Below, in pieces: positions 34,646 through 44,879 of a stretch of DNA of 64,000 nt. Under the pieces are notes generated by a model. The model had not been told where the DNA came from. It did not search any database and saw nothing but the letters and a program-made list of their open reading frames with translations. Within the stretch, counting starts at the first letter, position 1. Every line of letters starts with the position of its first letter. The translations under genes were made by a program, and so were the position numbers. The stretch is from Pseudomonas gingeri (GTDB taxonomy: Bacteria; Pseudomonadota; Gammaproteobacteria; Pseudomonadales; Pseudomonadaceae). The stretch covers positions 310,001-374,000 of the forward strand of contig NZ_JACAPR010000010.1 in assembly GCF_013385635.1 (NCBI RefSeq), written 5' to 3'.

Positions 34646-36328
34646 ATGAAGCTTACAGTCAAAGGCAAGTTGCTGTGTCTGGCTATCATCCCCTCGTTGT
34701 TGTTCGCATTGATTATCAGCGGTCTTGCTTCGTGGATGTTGCAGCGCACTGCCGATCAGCAAATGCTCGAAACCCGGGAGGGTTTGATCAAGCGCAATCG
34801 TGACGTGCTGAAGAACTATGTCGAGGTGGCCCTGACCACCATCAAGCCGCTGCACGATGCCTCGGCAAAGGGCGATATGGCGGCCCGCGACAAGGCCCTC
34901 GAATTGCTCAAACCGGTAAAGTTCGGGGATGAGGGCTATTTCTTCGGTTACGACACCAAAGGCGTGCGGGTCTTCCGTGGCGACAGCACCGCGGGGGTCG
35001 GCAAGAGCTTCTGGGACACCAAGGATCCGGACGGTTCCTTCCACTACCAGACCTTTGTCGAAGTGGCTAAGAACGGCAAGCACTACGTCGATTACTTCGC
35101 GCCAAAACCGGGCCAGGAAAGTGTGCAGGTACCCAAGCTCGGCTACACCATATACCTGGAAAAATGGGACATGGTGCTCGGCAGCGCAATCAATATGGAT
35201 GACATCGACGCTGCCATGGCGCTGGAGCAAGCAGCGGTCACTGAGCGCACCCGCGCCCTGCTGGGCAGCATCTTCCTGGTGACCCTGGTGCTGTTGCTGG
35301 TAACCGCAACGGCCGGTATCTGGACCGCCAATGGTGTTGTCCGCCCGCTGCGGGTGCTCAAGACCAACCTGGATGACATTGCCGCCGGTGACGGCGACCT
35401 GACCCATCGCCTGGCGATCACCAGCAACGATGAACTGGGTGATCTCGCCGCCTCGTTCAACCGGTTCGTCGACAAGATCCACACCATGGTCAGCCAGGTG
35501 GCGAAGATGACTACCGACCTCGACGGTCTGGTGCATCAGGCGACCCAGCAAACCTTGCGCTCTGAACAAGCGATGCAGCGCCAGCGCAACGAGACTGATC
35601 AGGTCGCCACTGCAATCCACGAAATGTCGGCGGCAGCCCAGGAAGTTGCGGTCAGTGCCCAGCGTGCTGCCCAGGCTGCAGCGGAGACCGACGAGCAAGG
35701 CCATGTCGCGCGCAAGGTAGTGGGCGACAACATCAAGGGGATGAGCGCACTGGTATCGGATATTCGCCTGAGCGGTACCAGCCTCGACAGCCTGCAACAG
35801 GACGTGCGGTCCATTGTCTCGGTGCTCGACGTGATTCGCTCGATTGCCGACCAGACCAACCTGCTGGCACTCAACGCCGCGATTGAAGCCGCGCGTGCCG
35901 GTGAAGCCGGTCGTGGTTTTGCGGTGGTCGCCGATGAAGTTCGCGCACTCGCCAGCCGCACGCAACAAAGCACTCAAGAGATCCAGGGCATGATCACGCG
36001 CCTGGAAGCGGGTACTACGGCCTCGGTCGCCGCGATGCATCGTTCGACCGAAGCCGGTGAGGGTGCGAACCAGCAGACCAACGAAGTGGGGGTTTCGCTG
36101 GATTCGATCTCGGACCTGATCGGCACGATCAACGCGATGAACGCGCAGATTGCCAGCGCCGCCGAAGAGCAGACCTCGGTCGCCGAAGAGATCAACCGCA
36201 GCGTGCATCAGATTGCCGGCGCGGTGGAAAGCCTGGCCGACGAAACCGAGCAAAGCGCGCGCACCATGCGTGATGTGTCTTCGCTGGGCGCCAACCTGAA
36301 CGGCCTGGTACGCCAATTCAAGATCTGA
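34646..36328 (+). CDS. Methyl-accepting chemotaxis protein with single Cache domain
   Basis: Encodes 560 aa. Helix 1 lies at about 10-32, then a periplasmic sCache_2 domain (about 35-190; [34 protein letters not shown]), helix 2 (about 210-235), HAMP, and a cytoplasmic signalling domain with the conserved hairpin tip [20 protein letters not shown] and flanking methylation helices. sCache_2 receptors often sense short carboxylic acids. GGAGG lies 10 bp before ATG. The gene appears monocistronic. Confidence 0.93.
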   Translation: MKLTVKGKLLCLAIIPSLLFALIISGLASWMLQRTADQQMLETREGLIKRNRDVLKNYVEVALTTIKPLHDASAKGDMAARDKALELLKPVKFGDEGYFFGYDTKGVRVFRGDSTAGVGKSFWDTKDPDGSFHYQTFVEVAKNGKHYVDYFAPKPGQESVQVPKLGYTIYLEKWDMVLGSAINMDDIDAAMALEQAAVTERTRALLGSIFLVTLVLLLVTATAGIWTANGVVRPLRVLKTNLDDIAAGDGDLTHRLAITSNDELGDLAASFNRFVDKIHTMVSQVAKMTTDLDGLVHQATQQTLRSEQAMQRQRNETDQVATAIHEMSAAAQEVAVSAQRAAQAAAETDEQGHVARKVVGDNIKGMSALVSDIRLSGTSLDSLQQDVRSIVSVLDVIRSIADQTNLLALNAAIEAARAGEAGRGFAVVADEVRALASRTQQSTQEIQGMITRLEAGTTASVAAMHRSTEAGEGANQQTNEVGVSLDSISDLIGTINAMNAQIASAAEEQTSVAEEINRSVHQIAGAVESLADETEQSARTMRDVSSLGANLNGLVRQFKI

Positions 36329-36490
36329 ACCCGTGCGCCATTGCCTTGAAACAGGTGGCGCTAGCCGTTTTAGTTAGGGGTTATTTGTTAGCTTGATAAT
36401 AATTAGGTAGCAATCAATTTTCTGTTTTCGATGGCAAATCATAAGAAAAACCAATGTACACCCGTGTTTAGACTCAGGAGTGAGTAACCG

Positions 36491-37234
36491 ATGTCCGAGA
36501 ACGATACCTCCCCAGGGCGTCGCGACTTTCTACGTAAGTCGTTGACGATGATCCCTGTTGTCACACTGGCCAGTACCGGCCTTTCCGCCGGCGCCTTCGC
36601 GCAGACCCCGGCAAGCGACAGCCAGGCCGGTATGCCAGCACCCGCCAAGGCCGCTGATTACAAGCCGACGTTCTTTACCCCGCAGGAGTGGGCATTCCTG
36701 ATTGCAGCCTGCGACCGCCTGATTCCGTCCGATCAGGTCGGCCCGGGCGCCGTCGAACTTGGCGTACCGGAGTTTCTCGACCGGCACATGCAGACGCCCT
36801 ACGCCAACGGCGGCATCTGGTACATGCAGGGGCCGTTCATTGAAGCGGCGCCGGAGTTTGGCTACCAGGGCCGCCTCACGTTGCGCGAAACCCTGCGGGT
36901 CGGGATCAAGGCCATTGACGCCAGTTGCCAGAAAAACTTCGCCGGCAAGACGTTCGCCCAGCTCTCGACCGCCCAGCAGGAAGACCTGTTGAAGAACGCC
37001 GAGAGCGGCAAGCTGGCGCTGGAAGACATTTCCTCGAAGCTGTTTTTCAGCAACCTGCTCAACGAAGTGCGCAACGGCTATTTCGCCGACCCTTCCTACG
37101 GCGGCAATCAAAACATGGGTGCGTGGAAGATGATCGGTTATCCCGGCATGCGCGCCGATTACATGGACTGGGTAACGGTGCGTGACAGGCCGTACCCGTT
37201 GCCGCCGGTTGATCTGGCCGGGCGGAGGGGTTGA
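36491..37234 (+). CDS. Gluconate 2-dehydrogenase subunit 3 (gamma)
   Basis: Encodes 247 aa with a Tat signal GRRDFLRKSLTMIPVVTLA at residues 9-27. The family core FFTPQEWAFLIAACDRLIPSD and FLDRHMQTPY is present. This small subunit is exported folded with the FAD subunit, which lacks its own signal. It is the first gene of a three-gene operon for membrane-bound gluconate oxidation to 2-ketogluconate. AGGAG precedes ATG by 10 bp. Confidence 0.92.
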   Translation: MSENDTSPGRRDFLRKSLTMIPVVTLASTGLSAGAFAQTPASDSQAGMPAPAKAADYKPTFFTPQEWAFLIAACDRLIPSDQVGPGAVELGVPEFLDRHMQTPYANGGIWYMQGPFIEAAPEFGYQGRLTLRETLRVGIKAIDASCQKNFAGKTFAQLSTAQQEDLLKNAESGKLALEDISSKLFFSNLLNEVRNGYFADPSYGGNQNMGAWKMIGYPGMRADYMDWVTVRDRPYPLPPVDLAGRRG

Positions 37235-37236
37235 GC

Positions 37237-39012
37237 ATGGCGAACATCAAAGCCAAAGTAGATGCCGTAATCGTGGGGATGGGCTGGACCGGGGCGATCC
37301 TGGCCAAGGAACTCACCGATGCAGGACTGCACGTGGTGGTGCTTGAGCGCGGCGCCGACCGTGACACGCAGCCTGATTTCGCTTACCCGAAAGTGGTCGA
37401 CGAGCTTGAAGGTTCGGTACATCGCCGCTACCTGCAAAGCCTGTCCCAGGAAACCGTCACCGCACGGCACAACCTGACCTCCACGGCTGTGCCGTACCGG
37501 CAGATGGGCTCATTCAAGCCGGGCACCGGTGTCGGCGGGGCGGGCAGCCACTGGTCCGGCTGCCACTTCCGCGCCCTGCCGGAAGATTTCAAATTGCGCA
37601 GCAATACCGAACAGCGCTATGGCGCCCAATTCATTCCCGACGACATGACCATCCAGGATTTCCCGGTCAGTTACGAAGACCTCGAACCGCACTTCGATCA
37701 TTTCGAATACGTGTGTGGCACGTCCGGCAAGGCCGGTGTGATCCAGGGCGCGAAACAGGTGGGCGGCAACCCGTTCGAAGGGTCGCGCTCGCGTGAATTC
37801 CCGTTGGGCCCGAACCCGAATTACCTCGGTGCAGAGATGTTTTACGGTGCAGCCCGCGAGATGGGTTGGGACCCGTACCCGATCCCCGCGTCCAACGCGT
37901 CGGCACCTTACGTCAACCCGTACGGCTGCCAGATGGGCCCATGCAACGCCTGCGGTTTCTGCAGTGATTACGGTTGCCTGAACTACTCCAAAGCCAGCCC
38001 GAACATCAGCATCTTGCCGGTGCTGCGCCAGCGCAAGAACTTTGAACTGCGCACTCATGCGCAAGTGCTCAAGGTCAATCTCGACAGCGATGGCAAGAAG
38101 GCCACTGGTGTGACGTACCTGGATGCCCAGGGCCGCGAAGTGGAGCAACAGGCCGACCTGGTGCTGCTCTGCGCGTTTTCGTTGTTCAACGTGCATTTGA
38201 TGCTGCTCTCGGGGATCGGCAAACCCTACGATCCACTGAGCGGCGAAGGCACCATCGGGCGCAATTATTCCTACCAGAACCTCAACCGGGTGGTGCTGTT
38301 TTTTGGCAAGGAAGTGCAGGCCAACCAGTTCATCGGGATCGGTGGCGCGGGCACCACCATGGATAACCTCAACGGTAACCAGCTGGACAATGCCAAGGCC
38401 GGTTTCGTCGGCGGTGGGATTATCTGGGCACGCCAGCCGGGCGCCGGTCCGGTGCGTGGGATCAACGTACCGCCGGGCACGCCCGCCTGGGGCACGCAGT
38501 GGAAACAGGCGGCCAGCGATGCGTTCCGTCACTCGTTCTACTTCGAAGTGCAGGGCGCCTGCATGTCGTACCGCCAGCACTACCTGAGCCTGGATCCGAC
38601 CTATAAGGACGGTTTCGGCCGGCCGCTGCTACGGATGAACTTCGACTGGCACGACAACGAGATCAAGGCCTCGCAGTTCCTGGTCGGCAAGGCGTTGGAG
38701 ATGTCGAAGATTCTCAACCCGACCGCCATGGCCGGCGACGCCAAGAAACCGGGCGAGCACTACAACATCACCAAGTACCAGAGCACCCACACCTGCGGTG
38801 GCGCGATCATGGGCAGCGACCCGAAAACCTCGGCATTGAACCGCTACTTGCAGTCGTGGGACGTGCATAACGTGTTCGCCATCGGCGCCAACGCGTTCCC
38901 GCAAAACAACGGCTACAACCCGACCGGAATGGTCGGCGCGCTGGCGTACTGGTCTGCCACGGCGATTCGCGAGCAGTACCTCAAAAACCCCGGCCCGCTG
39001 GTTCAGGCATAA
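37237..39012 (+). CDS. Gluconate 2-dehydrogenase FAD (GMC) subunit
   Basis: Encodes 591 aa; ATG 37237 has GGAGGGG upstream and lies 2 bp after the preceding stop. GMC-type FAD fold: VDAVIVGMGWTGAILAKEL near the N-terminus, GVGGAGSHWSGCHFR, a cysteine cluster GPCNACGFCSDYGC (about residues 235-248, possible Fe-S or disulfide region as in this subfamily), and a C-terminal HTCGGAIMG...NGYNPTGMVGALAYWSA. It oxidises gluconate at C2 and passes electrons to the cytochrome subunit. Other polyol acids are possible substrates. Confidence 0.93.
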   Translation: MANIKAKVDAVIVGMGWTGAILAKELTDAGLHVVVLERGADRDTQPDFAYPKVVDELEGSVHRRYLQSLSQETVTARHNLTSTAVPYRQMGSFKPGTGVGGAGSHWSGCHFRALPEDFKLRSNTEQRYGAQFIPDDMTIQDFPVSYEDLEPHFDHFEYVCGTSGKAGVIQGAKQVGGNPFEGSRSREFPLGPNPNYLGAEMFYGAAREMGWDPYPIPASNASAPYVNPYGCQMGPCNACGFCSDYGCLNYSKASPNISILPVLRQRKNFELRTHAQVLKVNLDSDGKKATGVTYLDAQGREVEQQADLVLLCAFSLFNVHLMLLSGIGKPYDPLSGEGTIGRNYSYQNLNRVVLFFGKEVQANQFIGIGGAGTTMDNLNGNQLDNAKAGFVGGGIIWARQPGAGPVRGINVPPGTPAWGTQWKQAASDAFRHSFYFEVQGACMSYRQHYLSLDPTYKDGFGRPLLRMNFDWHDNEIKASQFLVGKALEMSKILNPTAMAGDAKKPGEHYNITKYQSTHTCGGAIMGSDPKTSALNRYLQSWDVHNVFAIGANAFPQNNGYNPTGMVGALAYWSATAIREQYLKNPGPLVQA

Positions 39013-39024
39013 GGAGAGAGAGCG

Positions 39025-40386
39025 ATGAAAAGGTTTCTCTTGAGCCTGGTTGGATTGGCCGTGGCAGTTTTGGTTGTGTTGTTGATGTTCGCGTTCTGGC
39101 CGACACACACCCGCGCATTGCAAATGGCACCTGAAGCCGGACAGGCCGCGTTGATCGAGAAGGGGCGCTACCTGGCCGACGCAGGCGATTGCACGGCATG
39201 CCACACCGCCAGAGGGGGGCAACCGTTCGCCGGTGGCCTGCCGATTGCCTCGCCAATCGGCACGCTCTACAGCAGCAACATTACGCCCGACAAAACCACG
39301 GGTATCGGCGGTTATTCGCTGGAGGATTTTGACCGCGCGGTTCGTCATGGTATCGCGGCCGATGGCAGCAGCCTGTACCCCGCCATGCCGTACCCGGCGT
39401 ATGCCAAGGTCAACGACGATGACCTGCAGGCGCTCTACGCCTATTTCATGCATGGCGTCACGCCGGTCAATGCCGGGAACCGCGCCAACGCGGTGCCGTG
39501 GCCATTGTCCATGCGCTGGCCGCTGGCGATCTGGCGCAAGGTGTTTGCGCCCGACCCCCATGCGGTGGCATTCAAGGCCGATGGCTACAAGGACGCCGAG
39601 GTGGCACGCGGTGCGTATCTGGTCCAGGGCCTGGGCCACTGTGGCAGCTGCCACACACCACGTGCGGTGACCTTGCAGGAGAAGGCGCTGGATGAGTCCA
39701 GTCCGGTCTACTTGTCTGGCGGGCCGGTGATCGATGGCTGGCTGGCGGTGAACTTGCGCGGTAATCCGGCGGACGGCCTGGGCCGTTGGAGCCTCGACGA
39801 TATCGTCGCGACCCTGCGCAGCGCCCGCAGTGAAACCCATGCGGTACTGGGTGGTGCAATGGGCGATGTGGTGGTTCACAGCACCCAGAACCTTAACGAT
39901 GGCGACCTGCATGCGATGGCGGCGTACCTGAAAACGCTGTCTGCCGGCGAGCGTCAGGTATCGGGTTTCAGCGCCGACCCGGCCACCGCCAAAGCCTTGG
40001 CTGCAGGCCTGGAGGGCAGTCGTGGTGCCGAGCTGTACATCGACAACTGCGCGGTCTGCCACCGTACCAACGGCCAAGGCGACGCGCGGGTATTCCCGAA
40101 AATCGCCGGTAACTCGTCGGTGCTGTCGGAAGATCCGGTGTCGATGATTCGCCTGGTGCTGGCGGGCAGTAAATTGCCGGCCACCGCTACTGCGCCTTCT
40201 GAGCTGGGGATGCCGGGTTTTGCCTGGCGCCTGTCGGATGAAGAAGTGGCACAACTGCTGAGCTTCATCCGCACCAGTTGGGGCAACCAGGCGCCGACTG
40301 TCAGCGCGACACAGGTCAAGCAACTGCGGGATACGTTGCCGAAGTCTTCACCCGACGTTTCGCGCACGGATATCGCCAGGCCATAG
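39025..40386 (+). CDS. Gluconate 2-dehydrogenase cytochrome c subunit
   Basis: Encodes 453 aa with an N-terminal hydrophobic segment (residues 5-25) that anchors or exports it. Three CxxCH haem sites are visible: CTACH (56-60), CGSCH (about 208) and CAVCH (about 345), as expected for the three-haem subunit that carries electrons to ubiquinone or oxidase in the periplasm. It is separated from the flavoprotein gene by 12 bp with AGGAGA. Confidence 0.94.
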   Translation: MKRFLLSLVGLAVAVLVVLLMFAFWPTHTRALQMAPEAGQAALIEKGRYLADAGDCTACHTARGGQPFAGGLPIASPIGTLYSSNITPDKTTGIGGYSLEDFDRAVRHGIAADGSSLYPAMPYPAYAKVNDDDLQALYAYFMHGVTPVNAGNRANAVPWPLSMRWPLAIWRKVFAPDPHAVAFKADGYKDAEVARGAYLVQGLGHCGSCHTPRAVTLQEKALDESSPVYLSGGPVIDGWLAVNLRGNPADGLGRWSLDDIVATLRSARSETHAVLGGAMGDVVVHSTQNLNDGDLHAMAAYLKTLSAGERQVSGFSADPATAKALAAGLEGSRGAELYIDNCAVCHRTNGQGDARVFPKIAGNSSVLSEDPVSMIRLVLAGSKLPATATAPSELGMPGFAWRLSDEEVAQLLSFIRTSWGNQAPTVSATQVKQLRDTLPKSSPDVSRTDIARP

Positions 40387-40452
40387 GCGGTGCGATAGTT
40401 GAAGAGGGTGGGCTGACGTGCAAGGCGTCAGCCCTCCTGGTGTTGCCAAAAC

Positions 40453-40482
40453 GAAAAAACCCGCCAGAAGGCGGGTTTTTTC
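40453..40482. terminator. Bidirectional rho-independent terminator
   Basis: GAAAAAACCCGCC-agaa-GGCGGGTTTTTTC forms a 7-bp GC stem with A and T tracts on either side. It lies between the gluconate dehydrogenase operon and the convergent tRNA-Asn gene and can serve both. Confidence 0.92.
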
Positions 40483-40524
40483 GGTGGTCTCAGAGATTTT
40501 GGAAGCCTTCTCTGGAACCTTGTC

Positions 40525-40600
40525 TGGCTCCACGACCTGGACTCGAACCAGGGACCCAATGATTAACAGTCATTTGCTCTACCAACTGAGCTATCGCGGA
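40525..40600 (-). tRNA. tRNA-Asn (anticodon GTT)
   Basis: The minus strand reads TCCGCGATAGCTCAGTTGGT..., a complete 76-nt cloverleaf with the 3' CCA encoded. The acceptor stem TCCGCGA pairs with TCGTGGA (one G-T wobble), the anticodon loop is CTGTTAA with GTT, and the T-arm contains GGTTCGAGTCC. No duplicated 3' fragment marking an integrated island was seen in the window. Confidence 0.97.
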
Positions 40601-40667
40601 ATGAGTTGTATGTTACTGATATAAAAAGAGAAGTCAAGCCTGGACAGCAAGACGGTTCAATGGCGAC

Positions 40668-41327
40668 CTATCGCTGGTCAGGTGCCGTGTTATCGGCGTC
40701 CTCGAGCTGGACAGGTACTTTCAGCACTTGCAGGGCGGTGTGGTAAAGCGCCAGTCGTTGGTTCGCGCCGTTCGAACCGCCGTTTATTTTTTGGGTTATT
40801 TCCTCAAAATTCCCCTTGTCCGCCAGGTCATTGAGGTTATGGTGTTTCCAGAACCATCCGGCCGACAACGCGGCTCCCGATGGCTCGGCCAGCAGGCCAG
40901 GGTTGTCGATCAGGCCCAGTTCGAGTTCTGCATCGCACTCGCGATAGTTATCGTGGAAGGTCAGTTGAATCAGGCCGCGTCCCCGGTATTTCCAGCCATC
41001 TCCCGTGTCGGCGGGACCGTTACCGTAGCGGGAGGCGTAGGCGATGTTGGCGATCAAGTCGGGTTTGTACGCGCATTCATCGGCTGTCTTGCAATCGAAA
41101 CGATTTTTCCAGAGTTGCACCAGCTGGGCTGCGCTGTAGTCGAGATTTTCGCTCAATACGCGTAACTGCTCGCTTTCATAACCTACCTGAGCGAGAAAGG
41201 CGGCGATACGCAGCGGGCTGTCGATTGCGTACCTCTGCATGGCCTCATTGAGAGGGTCGATGAACAGGGTGGCTGCATCGTCCGATTTCGGCAGGATTGC
41301 CCGTAATACTTCTAGAGTGATGGTCAT
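40668..41327 (-). CDS. Glycoside hydrolase family 19 lysozyme (endolysin-like)
   Basis: Encodes 219 aa with no signal peptide; AGAGG precedes ATG by 8 bp. GH19 signatures: AAFLAQVGYESEQLRVLSEN with the catalytic Glu51, YRGRGLIQLTFHDNY (about 115-130) and AGWFWKHHNLNDLAD. Phage-type GH19 enzymes cut peptidoglycan. It is the last gene of a six-gene operon with a tail-collar protein and four unknowns. No holin gene accompanies it, so release from the cytoplasm would need another route. Confidence 0.9.
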   Translation of the reverse strand: MTITLEVLRAILPKSDDAATLFIDPLNEAMQRYAIDSPLRIAAFLAQVGYESEQLRVLSENLDYSAAQLVQLWKNRFDCKTADECAYKPDLIANIAYASRYGNGPADTGDGWKYRGRGLIQLTFHDNYRECDAELELGLIDNPGLLAEPSGAALSAGWFWKHHNLNDLADKGNFEEITQKINGGSNGANQRLALYHTALQVLKVPVQLEDADNTAPDQR

Positions 41328-41385
41328 CCCTGTTTCCTCTGAGCGTTATGTCTGCACGATGTTGTGTGGGGGCGGTTGGTTTTGC

Positions 41386-41982
41386 TCAACCGCGATGGTG
41401 GATGCGATACCGATAACGAATGATGTGGTTGAGATAAAGATTGACCGGACGCGTTTCCTTGGCCGCGCGTGGCGTGTCGTAGTCCGGACTGCTGTCCTCG
41501 ACAATGTCGGCGGTGGTTTTGGGGGCCGGGTCGAGGATCCAGCCTGGCGGACCTTCCCCGGCTGCCGGCGGGCCTTCCTGGATCAGGGCCGTGTAGTGGT
41601 GTTCGTGCCCCTGGAAGGCATCGGCTTGCAAGGAGCCGACCCGATTGCCGACCGCCCCCTTTCCATCGGTGCTCGATGCCTTGCGCGAGTCCTTGTCGGG
41701 ATCCGTCGAACTGTCGGCGCTGACGCCGCGGATGAAGCGACCGCGCAGGTCTGGCAGATTGAAGTGATTGGGACTCTGGCAGCCATATGCCTGGCCGATC
41801 ACGCCAAACAACTCCGGATAGTCCTGGCAGTTTAACGAAGCTCCATCACAGAACAGCCAGCCGGCGCGGGCAAGGTTGGTCCTGATCTGATCCAGATTGA
41901 CGTCTTTCGCGGCGTCTGAACTGGCCAGGGGACCTGCATAGGGGACAACTGCTCCCACCGGGAAACAATCATTCATGTCCAT
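41386..41982 (-). CDS. Phage tail-collar domain protein
   Basis: Encodes 198 aa. It opens with the collar-domain pattern VGAVVPYAGP...GWLFCDGASLN, followed by YPELFGVIGQAYGC and FNLPDLRGRFIRG, the hallmark of tail-fibre tips and microcystin-dependent-like proteins. The C-terminal part contains HEHHYT and ends VNLYLNHIIRYRYRIHHRG. Its first 14 bp overlap the end of the 928-aa gene, so the two are likely made in fixed ratio. It may form a trimeric receptor-binding or surface tip. Confidence 0.87.
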   Translation of the reverse strand: MDMNDCFPVGAVVPYAGPLASSDAAKDVNLDQIRTNLARAGWLFCDGASLNCQDYPELFGVIGQAYGCQSPNHFNLPDLRGRFIRGVSADSSTDPDKDSRKASSTDGKGAVGNRVGSLQADAFQGHEHHYTALIQEGPPAAGEGPPGWILDPAPKTTADIVEDSSPDYDTPRAAKETRPVNLYLNHIIRYRYRIHHRG

Positions 41983-44755
41983 GGGGGATTGCCTGTGCCG
42001 GTTCTTGAGAGGGGGTCAGCAGTGCCGGCAGTTGCGCCCCTTGCTGCAAGTACAGCAGCGAGGTCGGTAGCCGTACGGTCCAATGCCGACGGGGGCGCGC
42101 GAAGTGGTCGGGCTCTGATCCCAGTAGCTCTTCCAGCAAAAAGAGCGTGCCTTCGGTGGCGGGCGTGCCGTGGATATCGCCGATCCAGGGCTGGGGGAAT
42201 TGCAGGGCAAACAGCAATCGTGCCTCGTGCCCCGGAGCGACCGGTACCCGTGCAGTGGCGACGCTGGCCTGCAGGAAGCGCGTGAACAGTTTTTCGGCGG
42301 TGGACGCGGTGATGGCAAGAGCGCCCGCCGGATCCTCTGCGATGATCTGCGCTTCATAATGCCAACCCATTTCAGTCCAGCGCAGTTGTGCCGCCAGGTA
42401 CCCGGTGTCGGTAGCCGGGGCGGGTGCCAGCAATGCCAGGCAGCCCTGCATCAGGGTTGTACGCTGTATTTCAGTGGTATGCCCGGCGCTGGCGCTGGCG
42501 ATCTGTCGGGCCAGTGCGGCCTGGTAGTCATCCTGGGCCCGTTGCCAGGCCTGCTGCAGGCGTTCGTAGGTGCGCACTTGCCAGGACACCAGCAATGGGT
42601 CGCCATTTGTGGTGTCGCGCTTGCAGTTCACTTCGAGCGTCACGCCCCAGACGGTGGCGGCCGACATGGCTGTCACGGGAATAGCCCCGATGAGGCCTGC
42701 AACATGCTGCAGTTCCACGTTGCTGACCTGCGAGACCGGCATCGGCACAGGCGTGATCACCACATTGCCCACGCTGGTGGAACTGCTGGTGGCCGGTGTG
42801 ACGACGGTCAGTGCCGCGGCTGTGCTCGTTGTGCCGGGAATGCTCTCGACCTGGCCGGCAACGGCACAGGTCAGGTTGTTTTGATTGTCCATGAGCGCAA
42901 GGGTCATCTGCCCGTCAACGCCCAGATACCCCTTGGGAACGCTCAGGACGCTCAGGTCACCCACCAGCATCTGGTTGACCGTGACGACCACTCGGCGCGT
43001 GTCCGCCGGCGGCGGGGCCATGTCGCTGAGCCCGTATTGTGCCCCGAGGGCCTGGTAGTTGCTCGGCAGGACGTCGCTGTAACTATCGATCGCAGGCGTT
43101 GAGTCGGCCAGGGACAGGGGCTCGGACAGGGGCGGGGAACAGGACTGCAGCACTTGCTCGGTCCAGCTCTGGGCGGGCTCCTTGATCTTGAACTCCAGCA
43201 CCAGGCGCCGGCCGATATCCGCCAGGTGCACTTGCATCAATTTGTCCACCCAGTGATAGATGCCAACTAGACGCTGGTTGCCGGAATTGTCGATCAGGCT
43301 GCTCCGGCGGCGCTCGCAGGCTTGCTGCCAGACGTGCCCACGATGCCGGGTTACGCGATCGCCGATATGCCGGGCGGCCTTTTCGGTCAGTTGCTGTATC
43401 CGTTGCGAGCGGTCCTGCTCCGTCCAGGAAGCGCCGGCATTGGCGCCTGTCCAACTGCCGCTGAGGTACTCATTGAGGTTTTCATAGCTCGGTGAGACAT
43501 CGCTCAGGTTGCGTGCAACTCCTTCGCTGGCCATGACTTCCTGAAGGGCATTGGTGAGGTCGCTGCTGGCGGATGTCTGCTGGCTCTGGTCACGTACGCT
43601 TTGCCGCTCGGTGTCGTTGTCGTCGTGCTCCTGGCGATAGCTGCGCAACTGTTCCTGATGTTCCTGGCGCTCATGGGGCATGACGTTGACGATATCGGCC
43701 AGTTCCCCCGGGCCATAACCCAGCAGGCACTGATGCGCGCGCTTCAGCGTGGCCGGGCCCAGTATGCTCCACGCGTTGTCGGTCGCGGGGGCCGCAAGGG
43801 CCAGGTCGGTGGTGGTGACGGCGTCGGGCAGTGCGGTGATTGCCGACAATACCAGTGTCCGTGTCCCTGGGGCTTCGAGGCGGGGATCGCACTGCTCCAG
43901 GCGGTCGAGGAAATGTCCTACACGTAATATATCGATCAATTGTGCGGCGAGACCGGCCTGTTGGGTTGTACCTGTCAGGGCCAGGACAAACAGGCTTTGC
44001 CAGACGCTGGCCTGACTGCTGGTCCAGTCCGCGCTGGCGAGGAAATGATCGACTTCTTCACCCAGCAGGAGCTCGGTCTGTTTCCAGATATCGGGCAATG
44101 ACTGTTCGCCGGGGAGTGTCGCCAGCAACTCCAGGCGTAGTGCCGGGAAACGGTTGATAGGGGCCGGCAGGGTCGAGATGTCACTGACGAAACCGCTGAA
44201 CGCCAGGGCGGCGGCCTGTTTTTCGGCGGCGCTGGTGCACTGGCTCAGGCTGGTATAGAGCGGCAGGCTCTCAGGTGACTTGAGGCGGATGAAGCGCAGT
44301 TGCATGTCCGCGCGTTCACCCGGCGTGAGTGGATGCAGCCAGATGAAAGGCGGCAGGTCCATGGCCTCGTGAGGCATTTCGGTGAATGACTGCCCGTCTT
44401 CGTCAATGAACCCGTCAGACCGGGCGTCCAGTAGCCAGCCACCAATGGCGGTGTTGAGAAACTTGTCATGGCTCAGCGGCAGGTTGCTTATCAGGTGCGC
44501 TTCCCTGGGGTCGATATCCAGCGTCAGCGTGACTTCTATGTTGCCTATCTTTTTTTCCACCCAGCGCTCCGGGTGAGCCGGGGTTCCGAGCTGGAAGGCG
44601 TATGCTTCGTTGATGTTGCGGTAGAGGATCTGACCACTGACGGAGGTCTTGTCAGCGCCCACGATCCAGGAGATTTCCAGCTCGATTCCGCCGCGTGCGA
44701 CGATTTTCCATGGGGACTGCCGGTGCGCCATCTCCACCGCTTCGTTGTTGCTCAT
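41969..44755 (-). CDS. Large protein of unknown function (928 aa) in tail-collar operon
   Basis: ATG 44755 is chosen for its strong AGGAG at 6 bp; ATG 44818 would add 21 residues but lacks a ribosome site. No signal peptide and no membrane helix are present. The first third is alpha/beta with DIDPREAHLISNLPLSHDKF. The middle (about 350-500) is rich in charged and Gln residues and likely coiled (RQEHQEQLRSYRQEHDDNDT). The last 400 residues look beta-rich with Thr/Ser/Val runs. I recognise no enzyme motif. Coupling to a tail-collar gene suggests a structural or fibre-like role, but a toxin function is not excluded. Confidence 0.65.
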   Translation of the reverse strand: MSNNEAVEMAHRQSPWKIVARGGIELEISWIVGADKTSVSGQILYRNINEAYAFQLGTPAHPERWVEKKIGNIEVTLTLDIDPREAHLISNLPLSHDKFLNTAIGGWLLDARSDGFIDEDGQSFTEMPHEAMDLPPFIWLHPLTPGERADMQLRFIRLKSPESLPLYTSLSQCTSAAEKQAAALAFSGFVSDISTLPAPINRFPALRLELLATLPGEQSLPDIWKQTELLLGEEVDHFLASADWTSSQASVWQSLFVLALTGTTQQAGLAAQLIDILRVGHFLDRLEQCDPRLEAPGTRTLVLSAITALPDAVTTTDLALAAPATDNAWSILGPATLKRAHQCLLGYGPGELADIVNVMPHERQEHQEQLRSYRQEHDDNDTERQSVRDQSQQTSASSDLTNALQEVMASEGVARNLSDVSPSYENLNEYLSGSWTGANAGASWTEQDRSQRIQQLTEKAARHIGDRVTRHRGHVWQQACERRRSSLIDNSGNQRLVGIYHWVDKLMQVHLADIGRRLVLEFKIKEPAQSWTEQVLQSCSPPLSEPLSLADSTPAIDSYSDVLPSNYQALGAQYGLSDMAPPPADTRRVVVTVNQMLVGDLSVLSVPKGYLGVDGQMTLALMDNQNNLTCAVAGQVESIPGTTSTAAALTVVTPATSSSTSVGNVVITPVPMPVSQVSNVELQHVAGLIGAIPVTAMSAATVWGVTLEVNCKRDTTNGDPLLVSWQVRTYERLQQAWQRAQDDYQAALARQIASASAGHTTEIQRTTLMQGCLALLAPAPATDTGYLAAQLRWTEMGWHYEAQIIAEDPAGALAITASTAEKLFTRFLQASVATARVPVAPGHEARLLFALQFPQPWIGDIHGTPATEGTLFLLEELLGSEPDHFARPRRHWTVRLPTSLLYLQQGAQLPALLTPSQEPAQAIPHGHE

Positions 44756-44879
44756 GCCGTGCTCCTGCAATAAGTCCTGAACAGCGGCTTGGGCCAGTTG
44801 TCCTGACTCCGAAGGCATGGAGGGCGTCTGGCGCCGCGCATGAAACCGCTGGCCGGGGTGGGCTGTCCTTTTGAGGCGG

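Noticed and set aside
34421..36316. 631-aa open frame opposite the chemoreceptor gene
   Set aside because: The opposite strand encodes an unmistakable methyl-accepting chemotaxis protein; the antisense translation has no coherent fold.
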